From assembly GCF_003668565.1 (NCBI RefSeq), contig NZ_RCWJ01000001.1, forward strand, positions 682,001 through 746,000: a DNA stretch of 64,000 bases. The letters are read 5' to 3'. Positions 45,881 to 55,588 of the stretch are shown here, one piece after another. Position numbers and translations under genes: made by a program. The notes beneath the pieces were generated by a model. That model was not told the DNA's origin, made no database searches, and was given only the letters and a program-made list of their open reading frames with translations. Within the stretch, counting starts at the first letter, position 1, and each line of letters begins with the position of its first letter. The stretch is from Mycetocola zhadangensis. GTDB lineage: Bacteria > Actinomycetota > Actinomycetes > Actinomycetales > Microbacteriaceae.

Positions 45881-45932
45881 CGTACCGGACCCGGTTCGTC
45901 CAGTCGTTCGTCGAGGCGCGAACGGGCGGAAT

Positions 45933-48900
45933 TTAGCGCAGGGACGAAATGCTGCGCGCTGCCGAGCGGAGGTCTCGAATGCGCTTCTCGTACGTCGCGC
46001 CGCCCACGATGAGGATCACGCCTCCGATGCCCGCCCAGAGCCACCACGGCACAATGCCGTACAGGCCTGAGATCCACGGCCACAGTTGCGCCAGTGCGTG
46101 GACCACGAGGACGGTGGCGCCAACGAGGGTCGGAGCGCTGAGCTTCAAGGTGACACCGGCTCCGAACACCGCCAGGGCGACAACTCCGAGCGCGATGACC
46201 CTCCACAGTTCTGTGTTTCCGAAATCGGCGAGGAGAGAGGGCACGAGCAGCAAAAGGACCCCGGCGCCGAGCTCAGGCCACGATCGGGCCCGGAAGTCGA
46301 AGGCCATTCGAACTGCGCCCCCGATCAGCAATGCGATGGCGATGGGGACTGTCGCTTCCTCGAACGGATCGGCGAGCCCGGTGCCGACGGCCACCACCGC
46401 AACGAGCGCGGCCGCCGCGAGCGCGGTCCAGCGAACGAGCGGTGAGTTGACCCGCGGAAGGGAGGCGAGAAGGGACAGCGTCGACGTGAAGAGCAAGACC
46501 GCGAAAAAGCGCCAGAACTCCGCGGTCCCGTCGACCAGAGCATTCGTCGTGGGGACAGCGACCAGCACAGGGGCGAGAGCAATCGCGGCGGTGCCGAGAA
46601 GAGCGGGCGACCGTCGGCGGTAAAGCCAGAGGATTCCACCGATCAGAAGGAGACAGGCGACCGTCTCGTTCTGCCAGCCTTCCGATGCCCCGCGCTGCGA
46701 GAGCACGAGTACGGTCAAGGTCGCGGTGATCGTGCCCGCGAGCCAGGCGATGATGGCGACTGGGGTGCCTCGGAAGGCGGACGGCAGGAACGGACCACCG
46801 ATGAGGAGGCCTGCCGCTGCGGCGACAACCAATACTCCTCGCAGTGGTTCGTTGGGGTCTGAAGCCAGAGCGGTCGGAAGAAGGGCAATCGAGAGAGCCG
46901 CCGCAAACAACACGGTGCGTCCGGTTGCGTTCGCCGTCGGCTCGCGTCGCATCACAATAAGCCCGAAGATCGTGAGGAGCAGCCCGGCCACGGGCAACGT
47001 GTAAAACTCGATGCCGGTCACATCGGCGCGGATGAGCGCCATCCACAGCGAACCCACCGCGAGAGGAAGGCCCACCCAGGCGATGTGGCGCCGGGGGCGG
47101 GAGCCTCGGACGACTCCACCATCACCGCTCGCTACAATCACGGCCGCGACCGCGAGGAGCAGAAGAATTGCCCATCCGAGGTCGTTCGAGGGCACCGCGC
47201 GCACGATGAGGGCCGCCGCGCAGAAACCGAGTGCGACGTCCCAGGCGATTCGCGCCAGCTGATTAGGGCGAAAGCGTGGCGAACGACCGGGCAGTTCTTC
47301 CGGGCGGAACAGGACAAGCGCAGCACCAGCGAGCACGACGACGGCGGCGGCTGCGGCCACAGGTGCCCGGGGAGAGTCGAATTGATCCCACAACACGGCG
47401 GCGAAGATCACGGCTAGCGCCGGCGCAACGAGCGCCGCCACATACCGCTCTGGCCATGCCGCCACGCCACGCACAACCTGCCAGAGCACCGCTGCACCCG
47501 CGGCGATTCCGCAGATCACAAGGAATGGCACAGCATCCGTGCCAATTCGGAACGAGAGTTCGAGAAGGCCAGCGGCAAGCGGAATAACCGTAACGGCCCC
47601 TGCCGTTGCTGATTCGGCGCGGCTGAACACACGCGCTGTCAGCGGGATTGCGAGGAGTATCGCGAGGGCGCAGAACGAGACCGAAAGGGCAGGCAGCGCG
47701 TGCGCCGTCGTCGTTCCCGTGACGGTTTCGAACCAGTCGGCGACCAGCCGCACACTGCCAAGCAGAACGGTGATCGCCACCGCAACGAGCAGGGGAGTGA
47801 GCCATCGCGCCGCCCGCGCCGCCCCGCCGACAACCTGCCGGAACACAATCACAATCGCGAGAGTGGCGAGCACCGCCAACGGGAACGTCACGGTGCTCGT
47901 CAAACCGACGAAGAAGACACCGGGGGTTGCGAGCGCAACCGTGGCCGCTGCGACGATCCGGTAGGGCTTGGGCAGTCGCCGCGAGGAGGTGGCGACCAGC
48001 GCCCCGGCAGCAAGGGCGAGAAAACCGAAGCCGGCCAGGGTTGGCGTTGACAGGGCGAAACACAGGGCGACCAGTCCGAGCCCGCCGAGCGCGGCCGGTA
48101 CCCATCCTGTGCCGCGAAGGCGACCCAGAATTGCGAGAGCGGATGCCATAAGCACAGTAACGAGGACGAGGCCCAGAACCACGGTCCACCGGGAATCAGG
48201 CAGCACCAGGGGGAGGTTGTCGGTGACGGCGAGGCTGAACTCTCGCACGCTCAAAATCGCTGCGAACTGGCCGAACGTGACACAGATGGCCGGAAGGGTC
48301 GCCAGAGCGCCGACGCTGAGCGGTACCACGGTCGCCGCGCTGAGAAGCCCCGATCGAGCCGCCAGCTGCGGCAGTCGGGCGATGGCTGCGAGTATGACGG
48401 CGCCGAGCATCGCGAGCACGGCTGGTGCCCACAGCGTCGCGCTCAGCTCCGGGAGACGAAGCCACACGGCTGGACCCACAGCGGCAACGGTGAATCCAAG
48501 CCCCAGTGCGATCAGCAACTGCATCACCGAGGTGGCTGGTGGCGCCACCGGCGACGCCACCTGCGGCGCTTTTGAGCCCGGTACGTTCGCAGCGGGCGCC
48601 GTCGCCGGTGCAGTTTGGAATGGCGACACGAGGAGATGACCCAGCCAGACGAATGCCAGCAAGGTGAGAGAGATGACAGGGCCAGCGACCGGCCCGGGGA
48701 ACGCGATCGCCGCAGGAAGAATCGCGAATGTCGCCGCGACGACTCCGAGCGCCCGAACGACGCCCCTCTCGATCGGGCCGAAGCGGATCAACGGCCATGA
48801 AAGTGCTGCTGCTCCGACCGCGGTGAGCGCTGCCCAGACCGGTGTGGTCGGTGCCGCATCCCTCAGGATGCCGAGGGTGAGGGCGAAGACACCGAACGGT

Positions 48901-49862
48901 GCCAGCAACACGGCCGAGAGGCTGAGGGTTCGAAGCGGAAGAGCGCGAATCCCAACAGCGAGGAGGGTCGCGAAAATGCCCGTGGCGAGTCCGGAGTAGA
49001 GCCAACCGTCCACGCCGCCGGAGCCGAACAGATCGTTGGCGCGGATGATCCACAGGTCGAGCAGGAGCAGAACAACGGCCAGGGCCGCGATTCCCTGCGC
49101 GGTTCCCGAGAGTCTTCGTCTGTGCAGGAGCCAGGCGATCCCGAACACGGCGACGCTCGCTACCGCTGTGAGCACGGATCGAACCTCGAGACTTGCAATC
49201 AGGTAGGCGAGCAGCACAAAGAAGATCGCCATGATGGAGACGAGGATGACGCCGACCGTGAGCATGAGGATTTGAATGCCCGAACGTCGTGGTCGGGCTG
49301 GCTCGGTCGAGGCGGCCGCTGGAGGCGCGGGCGGATGCTCCGGATACCAGGCGCTCAGCGGTGCAGCACCCTGTGGTGCAACGGTCTGCTGTGCCACATG
49401 TTGCTGTGCGACATTCTGCGGTGCAAAATTTTGGGCCGCGTTGTGCTGCGGTACCGCATGATGCGGTGCCGGGTAGTACGCGGCGGAGTTCCGCACGGCC
49501 ATCGTGTGGGCCGCCGCTCGCGCACGCGCCATCTCGCGATCGGCCTGGTTTGCACGCATTTGTCGGAGGAGTTGCTGCCTCTTCCTTTCGGCGGAGACTA
49601 TGTCGTTACCCGACCGGAAAACCTCGGATGCTTCGGCGCCGGAGAGGTCGAGACCGCAGTTGCCGCATACCGGGCCGGGCGACTGGTCAGCGCCCGGAGA
49701 GAAAGAGGCACCCGCCAGCGAACTGAAACATGACGGGCACAGGGCTGAATCCGTGAGGAATTCAGGCCGTGCTGGCCAGATGCCGGTCGGGCCAGCCGCA
49801 ATGCCGGGCACCGGAAAGTCGGGGAATGCAGACGGCGGAGGGGAACCCGGGGTCGAAGACAT
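45933..49862 (-). CDS. Giant polytopic membrane protein (SCO7613 C-terminal-domain type)
   Basis: The 1309-residue protein starts with a short Pro-rich stretch and a zinc-ribbon-like module (LCPSCFSSLAGA ... VCGNCGLDL, about residues 38-72). A charged helix follows (AERKRQQLLRQMRANQADRE), then a Gln/Pro-rich low-complexity linker near residues 130-190. After that come some 30 or more hydrophobic segments to the end. This layout matches the actinobacterial proteins labelled SCO7613 C-terminal domain-containing membrane protein, whose function is unknown. The ATG at 49862 follows CACAAT by 6 nt. It is a single-gene unit convergent with the response regulator. Confidence 0.85.
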   Translation of the reverse strand: MSSTPGSPPPSAFPDFPVPGIAAGPTGIWPARPEFLTDSALCPSCFSSLAGASFSPGADQSPGPVCGNCGLDLSGAEASEVFRSGNDIVSAERKRQQLLRQMRANQADREMARARAAAHTMAVRNSAAYYPAPHHAVPQHNAAQNFAPQNVAQQHVAQQTVAPQGAAPLSAWYPEHPPAPPAAASTEPARPRRSGIQILMLTVGVILVSIMAIFFVLLAYLIASLEVRSVLTAVASVAVFGIAWLLHRRRLSGTAQGIAALAVVLLLLDLWIIRANDLFGSGGVDGWLYSGLATGIFATLLAVGIRALPLRTLSLSAVLLAPFGVFALTLGILRDAAPTTPVWAALTAVGAAALSWPLIRFGPIERGVVRALGVVAATFAILPAAIAFPGPVAGPVISLTLLAFVWLGHLLVSPFQTAPATAPAANVPGSKAPQVASPVAPPATSVMQLLIALGLGFTVAAVGPAVWLRLPELSATLWAPAVLAMLGAVILAAIARLPQLAARSGLLSAATVVPLSVGALATLPAICVTFGQFAAILSVREFSLAVTDNLPLVLPDSRWTVVLGLVLVTVLMASALAILGRLRGTGWVPAALGGLGLVALCFALSTPTLAGFGFLALAAGALVATSSRRLPKPYRIVAAATVALATPGVFFVGLTSTVTFPLAVLATLAIVIVFRQVVGGAARAARWLTPLLVAVAITVLLGSVRLVADWFETVTGTTTAHALPALSVSFCALAILLAIPLTARVFSRAESATAGAVTVIPLAAGLLELSFRIGTDAVPFLVICGIAAGAAVLWQVVRGVAAWPERYVAALVAPALAVIFAAVLWDQFDSPRAPVAAAAAVVVLAGAALVLFRPEELPGRSPRFRPNQLARIAWDVALGFCAAALIVRAVPSNDLGWAILLLLAVAAVIVASGDGGVVRGSRPRRHIAWVGLPLAVGSLWMALIRADVTGIEFYTLPVAGLLLTIFGLIVMRREPTANATGRTVLFAAALSIALLPTALASDPNEPLRGVLVVAAAAGLLIGGPFLPSAFRGTPVAIIAWLAGTITATLTVLVLSQRGASEGWQNETVACLLLIGGILWLYRRRSPALLGTAAIALAPVLVAVPTTNALVDGTAEFWRFFAVLLFTSTLSLLASLPRVNSPLVRWTALAAAALVAVVAVGTGLADPFEEATVPIAIALLIGGAVRMAFDFRARSWPELGAGVLLLLVPSLLADFGNTELWRVIALGVVALAVFGAGVTLKLSAPTLVGATVLVVHALAQLWPWISGLYGIVPWWLWAGIGGVILIVGGATYEKRIRDLRSAARSISSLR
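49371..49470 (-). repeat. Degenerate tandem repeat encoding a Gln-rich linker
   Basis: Units of about 15 bases recur within the giant membrane protein gene and encode AQQHV, AQQTV and APQNV-like pentapeptides. The copies are imperfect. The repeat lies between the zinc ribbon and the first membrane span. Confidence 0.65.
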
Positions 49863-49868
49863 GGCCCG

Positions 49869-49874
49869 ATTGTG
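49869..49874 (-). promoter_or_regulatory. -10-like hexamer CACAAT for the giant membrane protein
   Basis: On the minus strand CACAAT ends 6 nt before the ATG at 49862. Confidence 0.4.
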
Positions 49875-49951
49875 GCAGAGCTTGTGCCGCGGTGTGTGCT
49901 CATTTTGAATCGGTGGAGAAAAGTACCCGGTGTGCACGAACCGCTCCGCGA

Positions 49952-49957
49952 TAGTGT
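49952..49957 (+). promoter_or_regulatory. -10-like hexamer TAGTGT for the gamma-carbonic anhydrase
   Basis: TAGTGT ends 6 nt before the ATG at 49964, with no ribosome binding site. Confidence 0.5.
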
Positions 49958-49963
49958 GACGAC

Positions 49964-50512
49964 ATGACGAGCGACAGTTCCGCAACCATCCTCACTCTTA
50001 CTGGCATCGACGGCCCCACGATCGCCGAGACGGCATTCATCGCCCCTGGCGCCCGCATTATCGGCAACGTGACGCTGGGGTCGGCGTCGAGCGTTTGGTA
50101 CAACGCAGTGCTCCGCGGCGACTCGGCGTCAATCGAGCTCGGGGAGGGCAGCAACATTCAGGACGGGGTCGCGGTGCACGTCGACTCGTCGTCACCCGTT
50201 GTGATCGGAAAAGGTGTCTCCGTTGGTCATAACGCTGTGGTGCACGGCTGCACCATTGGCGACACGGTGCTCGTTGGGATGGGCGCCGTCGTCCTGAGCG
50301 GCGCGGTGATCGGAGACGAGTGCCTGATCGCCGGGGGAGCGGTCGTGCTGTCCGGCGCTGTGATTCCGCCGCGCTCTCTCGTCGCCGGGGTGCCGGGAAA
50401 GGTTCGACGTGAGCTGACAGAGGACGAGATTGATGGCATCCGTCGGAATGCGGAGATCTACCTGGAACACTCGCGGCACCACGCGGAATCGCTGGACGCG
50501 GATTCGGTTTAG
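49964..50512 (+). CDS. Gamma-carbonic anhydrase-family protein (left-handed beta-helix)
   Basis: The 182-residue protein has hexapeptide repeats forming a left-handed beta-helix (NVTLGSASSVWYNAVLRGD, IGKGVSVGHNAVVHGCTIGD). The zinc-binding histidines expected in the family are visible in VAVHVD, VSVGHNAVVHGC and the nearby strand. Such proteins are annotated as gamma-carbonic anhydrases, although many members have no measured activity. The stop overlaps the stop of the convergent small membrane gene by 4 bases. Confidence 0.9.
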   Translation: MTSDSSATILTLTGIDGPTIAETAFIAPGARIIGNVTLGSASSVWYNAVLRGDSASIELGEGSNIQDGVAVHVDSSSPVVIGKGVSVGHNAVVHGCTIGDTVLVGMGAVVLSGAVIGDECLIAGGAVVLSGAVIPPRSLVAGVPGKVRRELTEDEIDGIRRNAEIYLEHSRHHAESLDADSV

Positions 50513-50694
50513 GCCGAACCGTTTTTCTTGATCCACCGTTTGTGCGAGGCCATGCCGGTGCCGAGGCACAGTGCCGAACCGGCCATGATCATGACGCCTG
50601 GCCCGAATCGGCCTGTCGCCAGCGCGAAGCCGGCGAGCACGAAAAGAACCACACCGGCTGTAGTCCAGAGGGAGTACGGGCGGAGCAACTTCAT
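50509..50694 (-). CDS. Small two-span membrane protein (61 aa)
   Basis: This 61-residue protein has two predicted membrane helices (WTTAGVVLFVLAGFALATG and GVMIMAGSALCLGTGMA) and a basic C-terminus (HKRWIKKNGSA), which places both ends in the cytoplasm. The reading frame is short but has normal codon bias and a plausible ribosome binding site region (GAAGGCGAAG). It lies just downstream of tRNA-Gly on the same strand. The function is unknown. Confidence 0.65.
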   Translation of the reverse strand: MKLLRPYSLWTTAGVVLFVLAGFALATGRFGPGVMIMAGSALCLGTGMASHKRWIKKNGSA

Positions 50695-50729
50695 GGCTTC
50701 GCCTTCGTCGTGCGGGCGGGATGGGAATT

Positions 50730-50803
50730 TGGAGGGGCTGACGAGAATCGAACTCGCATCATCTGTTTGGAAGACAGAGGCTTTACCACTAAGCTACAGC
50801 CCC
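50730..50803 (-). tRNA. tRNA-Gly (TCC)
   Basis: The minus strand gives a full cloverleaf with acceptor GGGGCTG/CAGCCCC, D arm TAGCTTAGTGGTAAAGC, anticodon loop CTTCCAA (TCC), T arm GAGTTCGATTCTC, discriminator T and an encoded CCA. Confidence 0.97.
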
Positions 50804-51002
50804 GAATTCGGCGCATTACTTGCCGAAACTTCGGTATTTCAGTTGTGATCCTGAGCCGGAGAACCGGCACTCGAATATCGTAGTACACGTTTGAGGGTGC
50901 TTTGTGCACGCACTCGGTGGGCGGAATTGTCCGGCATCCGTGCATTAGACTATCCGAGGCCTTCCACACAGCGACGAGAGTCATCGTGTGAATTGTTCAT
51001 CA

Positions 51003-51019
51003 CCGGTAGAAATTACCGG
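51003..51019. repeat. Perfect palindrome at the 5' end of tRNA-Pro
   Basis: CCGGTA (51003-51008) and TACCGG (51014-51019) are separated by 5 nt. The right arm overlaps the first three bases of tRNA-Pro, so it may form a hairpin in the precursor. Confidence 0.4.
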
Positions 51020-51090
51020 GGCGTAGCTCAGCTTGGTAGAGCGCCCGGTTTGGGACCGGGAGGTCGCAGGTTCGAATCCTGTCGCCCCGA
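51017..51090 (+). tRNA. tRNA-Pro (TGG)
   Basis: A cloverleaf is formed with acceptor CGGGGCG/CGCCCCG, anticodon stem CCCGG/CCGGG and loop TTTGGGA (TGG), T arm GCAGGTTCGAATCCTGT and discriminator A. CCA is not encoded (CAA follows). It lies 57 nt upstream of tig. Confidence 0.97.
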
Positions 51091-51147
51091 CAATCCGAAA
51101 CTCCTCAGATCGAGGAAAAATCCACAACATCAGGAGAACACACCAAC

Positions 51148-52521
51148 GTGAAATCCACGGTCGAACAGCTCAGCCCCACCCGCGTCAAGGTTGCCATTTC
51201 GGTGACACCCGAAGACCTGAAGCCGAGCATCACCCACGCATACGGCCACATCGCCGAGCAGGTCAACATTCCCGGATTCCGCAAGGGCAAGGTTCCGCCG
51301 GCGATCATCGACCAGCGCATGGGCAAGGGTGCCGTTCTCGAGCACGCGGTCAACGAAGGCCTCGACGGCTTCTACCGTGCAGCGATCGAAGAGCACGGCA
51401 TTCGCACGCTTGGTCGCCCCGAGGCAGACATCGTTGAGTGGCCAAGCGACAAGGACTTCTCCGGAGACCTGCAGCTGGCCATCGAGGTTGACGTTCGCCC
51501 CGAGATCACTCTCCCCGCATACGACGACATCACCATCGAGGTCGCTGAGGCCGAGGTCACCGACGCAGACGTTGAGGAAGAACTCAACAAGCTCCGCACC
51601 CGTTTCGGCACGCTCGTCACGGTTGACCGTCCCGCAACCAAGGGCGACTTCGTTCAGATCGACCTCGTTGCAACCATCAACGGTGAAGAGGTCGACACCG
51701 CGTCAGGCATCTCCTACGAGGTCGGTTCAGGAGACCTCATCGAGGGCATCGACGAGGTTCTCGAGTCCCTCACTGCCGGCGAGGTCACCACGTTCAGCGC
51801 TCCGCTGCTCGGCGGAGACCACGAGGGCGAGACCGCTGAGATCACCGTCACCGTTGGTGCCGTCAAGGAGCGCGAGCTTCCGACCGCCGACGACGACTTC
51901 GCTCAGATCGCCAGCGAGTTCGACACCATCGCCGAGCTGACCGAGAGCCTCAAGGAGCAGGCCGCTCGCCAGAAGGCATTCGGCCAGGGCACCGAGGCGC
52001 GCACCAAGCTCATCGAAAAGCTCGTCGAGCTCGTCGAGATCCCCGTTCCGGAGAAGCTCGTTGAAGACGAGGTGCACCGTCACCTCGAGGGCGAAGGCCG
52101 TCTCGAAGACGACGAGCACCGCGCGGAGGTCAGGACCTCGAGCGAGGCAACGTTCAAGCAGCAGCTTCTCCTCGACACGATCGCTGAGGCAGAGAAGGTC
52201 CAGGTCAGCCAGGACGAGCTCACCCAGTACCTGATCCAGGGCGCAGCTCAGTACGGCATGGAGCCGGGCGAGTTCATCAAGGTCCTCGACGAGAACCAGC
52301 AGATTCCTGCCATGGTCGGAGAGGTTGCCCGCAACAAGGCCCTCGCCGTCGTTCTCGGCAAGACCAAGGTTGTCGACACCGCCGGTAACGCCGTCGACCT
52401 CAGCGGATTCATCCCGACTGACGAGGATGAAGCTGACGAAAACGAAGCTGCCGCAGACGAGGCTGACGCTGACTCCGCTGTCGAGGCTGACGAAGCCCCG
52501 GCCAAGAAGGCCAAGAAGTAG
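51148..52521 (+). CDS. tig: Trigger factor
   Basis: The 457-residue ribosome-associated chaperone and prolyl isomerase helps nascent chains fold. The ribosome-binding signature [12 protein letters not shown] is near residue 44. A PPIase (FKBP-type) domain spans about residues 150-240, and the helical C-terminal arms follow. The last 35 residues are highly acidic ([18 protein letters not shown]) before a KKAKK end, a common feature in actinobacteria. The GTG start has AGGAG 11 nt upstream. The gene precedes clpP1/clpP2/clpX, as usual. Confidence 0.96.
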   Translation: MKSTVEQLSPTRVKVAISVTPEDLKPSITHAYGHIAEQVNIPGFRKGKVPPAIIDQRMGKGAVLEHAVNEGLDGFYRAAIEEHGIRTLGRPEADIVEWPSDKDFSGDLQLAIEVDVRPEITLPAYDDITIEVAEAEVTDADVEEELNKLRTRFGTLVTVDRPATKGDFVQIDLVATINGEEVDTASGISYEVGSGDLIEGIDEVLESLTAGEVTTFSAPLLGGDHEGETAEITVTVGAVKERELPTADDDFAQIASEFDTIAELTESLKEQAARQKAFGQGTEARTKLIEKLVELVEIPVPEKLVEDEVHRHLEGEGRLEDDEHRAEVRTSSEATFKQQLLLDTIAEAEKVQVSQDELTQYLIQGAAQYGMEPGEFIKVLDENQQIPAMVGEVARNKALAVVLGKTKVVDTAGNAVDLSGFIPTDEDEADENEAAADEADADSAVEADEAPAKKAKK

Positions 52522-52538
52522 TCCCCGCTTTCGCACTT

Positions 52539-52583
52539 ACGACGGATGCCCCGGAAACTTTTCCGGGGCATCCGTCGTTTTGT
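52539..52583 (+). terminator. Strong intrinsic terminator after tig
   Basis: An 18-bp perfect stem pairs 52539-52556 with 52561-52578 around the loop ACTT, and TTTTGT follows. It separates tig from the clpP operon. Confidence 0.95.
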
Positions 52584-52675
52584 CTAATGGCGAGTTCAGT
52601 TCCTACAGTGACGGGCGCCGGGCCACGGGATATCTGCCCACGGCGAACAGAGCCGAAGTCACGATGCACCTCCGA

Positions 52676-52681
52676 TAGATT
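52676..52681 (+). promoter_or_regulatory. -10-like hexamer TAGATT for clpP1
   Basis: TAGATT lies 33 nt before the clpP1 ATG at 52715. A short leader with GGAG at 52706-52709 fits. I see no convincing ClgR or HAIR-type operator by eye. Confidence 0.45.
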
Positions 52682-52714
52682 CGATTACACGCAACAACTG
52701 AAATGGAGCGCGAC

Positions 52715-53302
52715 ATGGCCGAACTGGCACTGCCGAACAGTGTTTTTGACCGACTGCTGAAGGATCGCATCATCTGGCTCGGCGCAGAAGTACGCGATGA
52801 GAACGCCAACGAGATCGCCGCGAAGCTGTTGCTGCTCGCGGCTGAGGACTCGAAGCGTGACATCTACCTCTACATCAACTCTCCGGGCGGATCGATCACC
52901 GCGGGCATGGCCATCTACGACACCATGCAGTTCGTGCCGAACGACATCGTCACCGTCGGAATCGGAATGGCCGCATCGATGGGTCAGCTGCTCCTGACGG
53001 CGGGCACCAAGGGCAAGCGGTACATCACGCCGAACGCCCGTGTGCTTTTGCACCAGCCGCACGGTGGCTTCGGTGGAACCTCGAGCGACATCCAGACGCA
53101 GGCCCAGCTCATCCTCGACATGAAGAAGCGCCTCGCTGAGATCACAGCGGCGCAGACCGGTAAGACCGTCGAGCAGATCAACGCTGACGGCGACCGCGAC
53201 CGCTGGTTCACCGCACAGGAAGCCCTCGAATACGGTTTCGTCGATCACATCCGCGAATCTGCAACGGACGTCGCCGGCGGCGGCGGCACCGATGCGAGCT
53301 AA
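52715..53302 (+). CDS. clpP1: ATP-dependent Clp protease proteolytic subunit 1
   Basis: The 195-residue serine protease subunit has a catalytic Ser88 in [10 protein letters not shown], His113 in LLHQPHGG, and an Asp further on. [17 protein letters not shown] is typical. The ATG at 52715 ([19 protein letters not shown]) is preferred over the ATG at 52703 because GGAG lies 5 nt upstream of it. Actinobacterial ClpP1 and ClpP2 assemble a mixed two-ring barrel that needs ClpX or ClpC for unfolded substrates. clpP2 follows after 27 nt. Confidence 0.95.
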   Translation: MAELALPNSVFDRLLKDRIIWLGAEVRDENANEIAAKLLLLAAEDSKRDIYLYINSPGGSITAGMAIYDTMQFVPNDIVTVGIGMAASMGQLLLTAGTKGKRYITPNARVLLHQPHGGFGGTSSDIQTQAQLILDMKKRLAEITAAQTGKTVEQINADGDRDRWFTAQEALEYGFVDHIRESATDVAGGGGTDAS

Positions 53303-53329
53303 GCGCTGAGAGATTAAAGGAAAATGACT

Positions 53330-54013
53330 ATGGAAACCCCTACATTCCGCGCAGCAGGTAACCTCGCCCAGACCGCGGCGGCCATGCCGAACTCGCGATA
53401 CATCCTCCCCAGCTTCGAGGAGCGCACGGCGTACGGCTACAAGCGCCAGGACCCATACGCGAAGCTCTTCGAGGACCGCATCATCTTCCTCGGTGTGCAG
53501 ATCGACGACGCATCCGCTGACGACGTCATGGCCCAGCTTCTCGTTCTCGAGAGCATGGACCCTGACCGCGACATCGTCATGTACATCAACTCTCCCGGCG
53601 GATCGTTCACGGCGATGACGGCGATCTTCGACACGATGCAGTACATCCGTCCGCACATTCAGACGGTCGTTCTCGGCCAGGCGGCTTCGGCTGCCGCCGT
53701 GCTCACTGCTGCGGGGACACCCGGAAAGCGTCTCGCGCTTCCCAACGCCCGCATCCTCATCCACCAGCCGTCTGTCGGCCAGGCCGGACAGGGGCAGGCA
53801 TCCGACATCGAGATCCAGGCGGCGGAGATCCTTCGCATGCGTGTCTGGCTCGAGGAAACCCTCTCGGCGCTGTCCAACCGCACAGTCGAGCAGGTCAACA
53901 AAGACATCGACCGCGACAAGATCCTCTCGGCAGCAGAGGCGCTCGACTACGGTCTGATCGACCAGGTTCTCACCAGCCGCAAGAGCCTGCCGGCTCTCGT
54001 CAAGGGTGCCTAA
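53330..54013 (+). CDS. clpP2: ATP-dependent Clp protease proteolytic subunit 2
   Basis: The 227-residue second ClpP subunit has a catalytic Ser120 in [10 protein letters not shown] and His145 in LIHQPSVG. The N-terminal [21 protein letters not shown] segment is processed in some relatives. Two ATGs are possible. The one at 53330 has AAAGG 9 nt upstream, whereas the ATG at 53324 is only 3 nt away, so the later one is chosen. It is co-transcribed with clpP1 and followed by a strong terminator. Confidence 0.95.
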   Translation: METPTFRAAGNLAQTAAAMPNSRYILPSFEERTAYGYKRQDPYAKLFEDRIIFLGVQIDDASADDVMAQLLVLESMDPDRDIVMYINSPGGSFTAMTAIFDTMQYIRPHIQTVVLGQAASAAAVLTAAGTPGKRLALPNARILIHQPSVGQAGQGQASDIEIQAAEILRMRVWLEETLSALSNRTVEQVNKDIDRDKILSAAEALDYGLIDQVLTSRKSLPALVKGA

Positions 54014-54030
54014 CAACCAGTGATTCACAA

Positions 54031-54070
54031 GATGGGACCCGAGACACGCTCTCGGGTCCCATCTTTCTTT
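54031..54070 (+). terminator. Strong intrinsic terminator after clpP2
   Basis: GATGGGACCCGAGA (54031-54044) and TCTCGGGTCCCATC (54050-54063) form a perfect 14-bp stem with a 5-nt loop. TTTCTTTC follows. Confidence 0.95.
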
Positions 54071-54137
54071 CGCTCCCCGCGAAGAGCGATTGTGACCCCC
54101 CGCGCGCCGGATACACCCCGATGTCTCATGTTCGGGT

Positions 54138-54143
54138 TAGGCT
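54138..54143 (+). promoter_or_regulatory. -10-like hexamer TAGGCT for clpX
   Basis: TAGGCT lies 36 nt before the clpX ATG, downstream of the clpP2 terminator. clpX therefore probably has its own promoter, with GAGGAG as ribosome binding site. Confidence 0.5.
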
Positions 54144-54179
54144 CGAGTACGCGGACAGCCAGAAGAGGAGAAAAAGCTG

Positions 54180-55457
54180 ATGGCACGAATCGGTGAGAGC
54201 GCCGACCTGCTCAAGTGCTCCTTTTGTGGCAAGAGTCAGAAGCAGGTTCAGCAGCTCATTGCTGGCCCAGGCGTTTATATTTGCGACGAATGCGTCGAGC
54301 TCTGTAACGAGATCATCGAAGAGCGTCTCGCCGAAGCTGGCGAGGTCGCTGCGACGGAGTTCGAACTGCCAAAGCCGCGCGAGATCTTCAACTTCCTCGA
54401 AGAATACGTCATCGGCCAGGAGCCGGCGAAGAAGGCCCTCTCGGTCGCGGTGTACAACCACTACAAGCGCACTCGTGCTCGGTCGACACTCACGAGCGCG
54501 GATTCCATCAGCGACGACATCGAGATCGCGAAGAGCAACATCCTGCTCATCGGTCCGACCGGCTGTGGCAAGACCTATTTGGCGCAGACTCTCGCCAAGC
54601 GGCTGAACGTGCCATTCGCTGTGGCAGACGCCACAGCGTTGACCGAAGCAGGATACGTCGGCGAAGACGTCGAAAACATTCTCCTCAAGCTCATCCAGGC
54701 TGCCGACTACGACGTCAAGCGCGCTGAGACCGGCATCATTTACATCGACGAGGTCGACAAGATCGCCCGCAAGGCTGAGAACCCGTCGATCACCCGCGAC
54801 GTCTCGGGCGAGGGCGTTCAGCAAGCTCTCCTGAAGATCCTTGAGGGCACTGTCGCTTCGGTTCCTCCGCAGGGCGGACGTAAGCACCCTCACCAGGAAT
54901 TCATTCAGATCGACACGACGAACGTCCTCTTCATCGTCGCCGGCGCTTTCGCCGGACTCGAGGAGATCATCTCGTCCCGTGCAGGCAAGAAGGGCATCGG
55001 CTTCGGTGCTCCGCTGCACTCCAAGGGCGACGACATGAACCTCTTCAGCGAGGTTCTCCCCGAAGACCTGCACAAGTTCGGACTGATCCCCGAGTTCATC
55101 GGCCGTCTGCCCGTTGTCACCACGGTCACTCCGCTTGACCAAACCGCTCTCATGCAAATCCTCACGGTGCCGAAGAACGCATTGGTTCGGCAGTATCAGC
55201 GCATGTTCGAGCTCGACGGTGTTGAGCTCGAGTTCGAGCAGAGCGCCCTCGAAGCAATTGCAGACCTCGCGGTTCTCCGAAAGACCGGTGCCCGTGGTCT
55301 CCGGGCCATCCTCGAAGAGGTGCTCGGCCCGGTCATGTTTGAGGTGCCGTCGACCGAAGAGGTCGCTCGGGTCATCATCACTCGCGAATCGGTGCTCGAG
55401 AACGCAGCACCGACGATCGTTCCCCACAAGGCTCGTCGCCAGGAAAAGTCGGCCTAA
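54180..55457 (+). CDS. clpX: ATP-dependent Clp protease ATP-binding subunit ClpX
   Basis: The 425-residue AAA+ unfoldase feeds proteins to ClpP. The N-terminal zinc-binding domain has four cysteines (CSFCGKS ... [10 protein letters not shown]). The AAA+ core has Walker [13 protein letters not shown], the pore loop [12 protein letters not shown], and Walker [23 protein letters not shown] and sensor 2 [11 protein letters not shown] are intact. All motifs are canonical. It is separated from clpP2 by a terminator but forms the same functional protease. Confidence 0.97.
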   Translation: MARIGESADLLKCSFCGKSQKQVQQLIAGPGVYICDECVELCNEIIEERLAEAGEVAATEFELPKPREIFNFLEEYVIGQEPAKKALSVAVYNHYKRTRARSTLTSADSISDDIEIAKSNILLIGPTGCGKTYLAQTLAKRLNVPFAVADATALTEAGYVGEDVENILLKLIQAADYDVKRAETGIIYIDEVDKIARKAENPSITRDVSGEGVQQALLKILEGTVASVPPQGGRKHPHQEFIQIDTTNVLFIVAGAFAGLEEIISSRAGKKGIGFGAPLHSKGDDMNLFSEVLPEDLHKFGLIPEFIGRLPVVTTVTPLDQTALMQILTVPKNALVRQYQRMFELDGVELEFEQSALEAIADLAVLRKTGARGLRAILEEVLGPVMFEVPSTEEVARVIITRESVLENAAPTIVPHKARRQEKSA

Positions 55458-55575
55458 CCGCACTCCAGACTGCCGAGGGGTCACCTCGATGGGGTCTGCT
55501 GGCGATCGGTCGTCGCGCGGACAGTTTCTGAGAGCGGACTGTTCCGCGCACTGGAGCGAACACGTCAGGGCTTGA

Positions 55576-55581
55576 TAGCGT
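55576..55581 (+). promoter_or_regulatory. -10-like hexamer TAGCGT for the VOC gene
   Basis: TAGCGT ends 7 nt before the ATG at 55589 and overlaps an alternative GTG, supporting the ATG. Confidence 0.45.
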
Positions 55582-55588
55582 GCAGCTC

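Noticed and set aside
49371-49470. The repeat in the giant gene considered as a CRISPR-like or VNTR array
   Set aside because: Units are short, imperfect and in frame, with no spacers; it is a coding low-complexity linker.
52685-54028. A 447-codon open frame antisense to clpP1 and clpP2
   Set aside because: It spans both protease genes and the gap between them on the opposite strand; the translation has no domain.
54126-55484. A 452-codon open frame antisense to clpX
   Set aside because: It mirrors the codon bias of clpX, shows no recognisable motif, and would overlap the clpX promoter.
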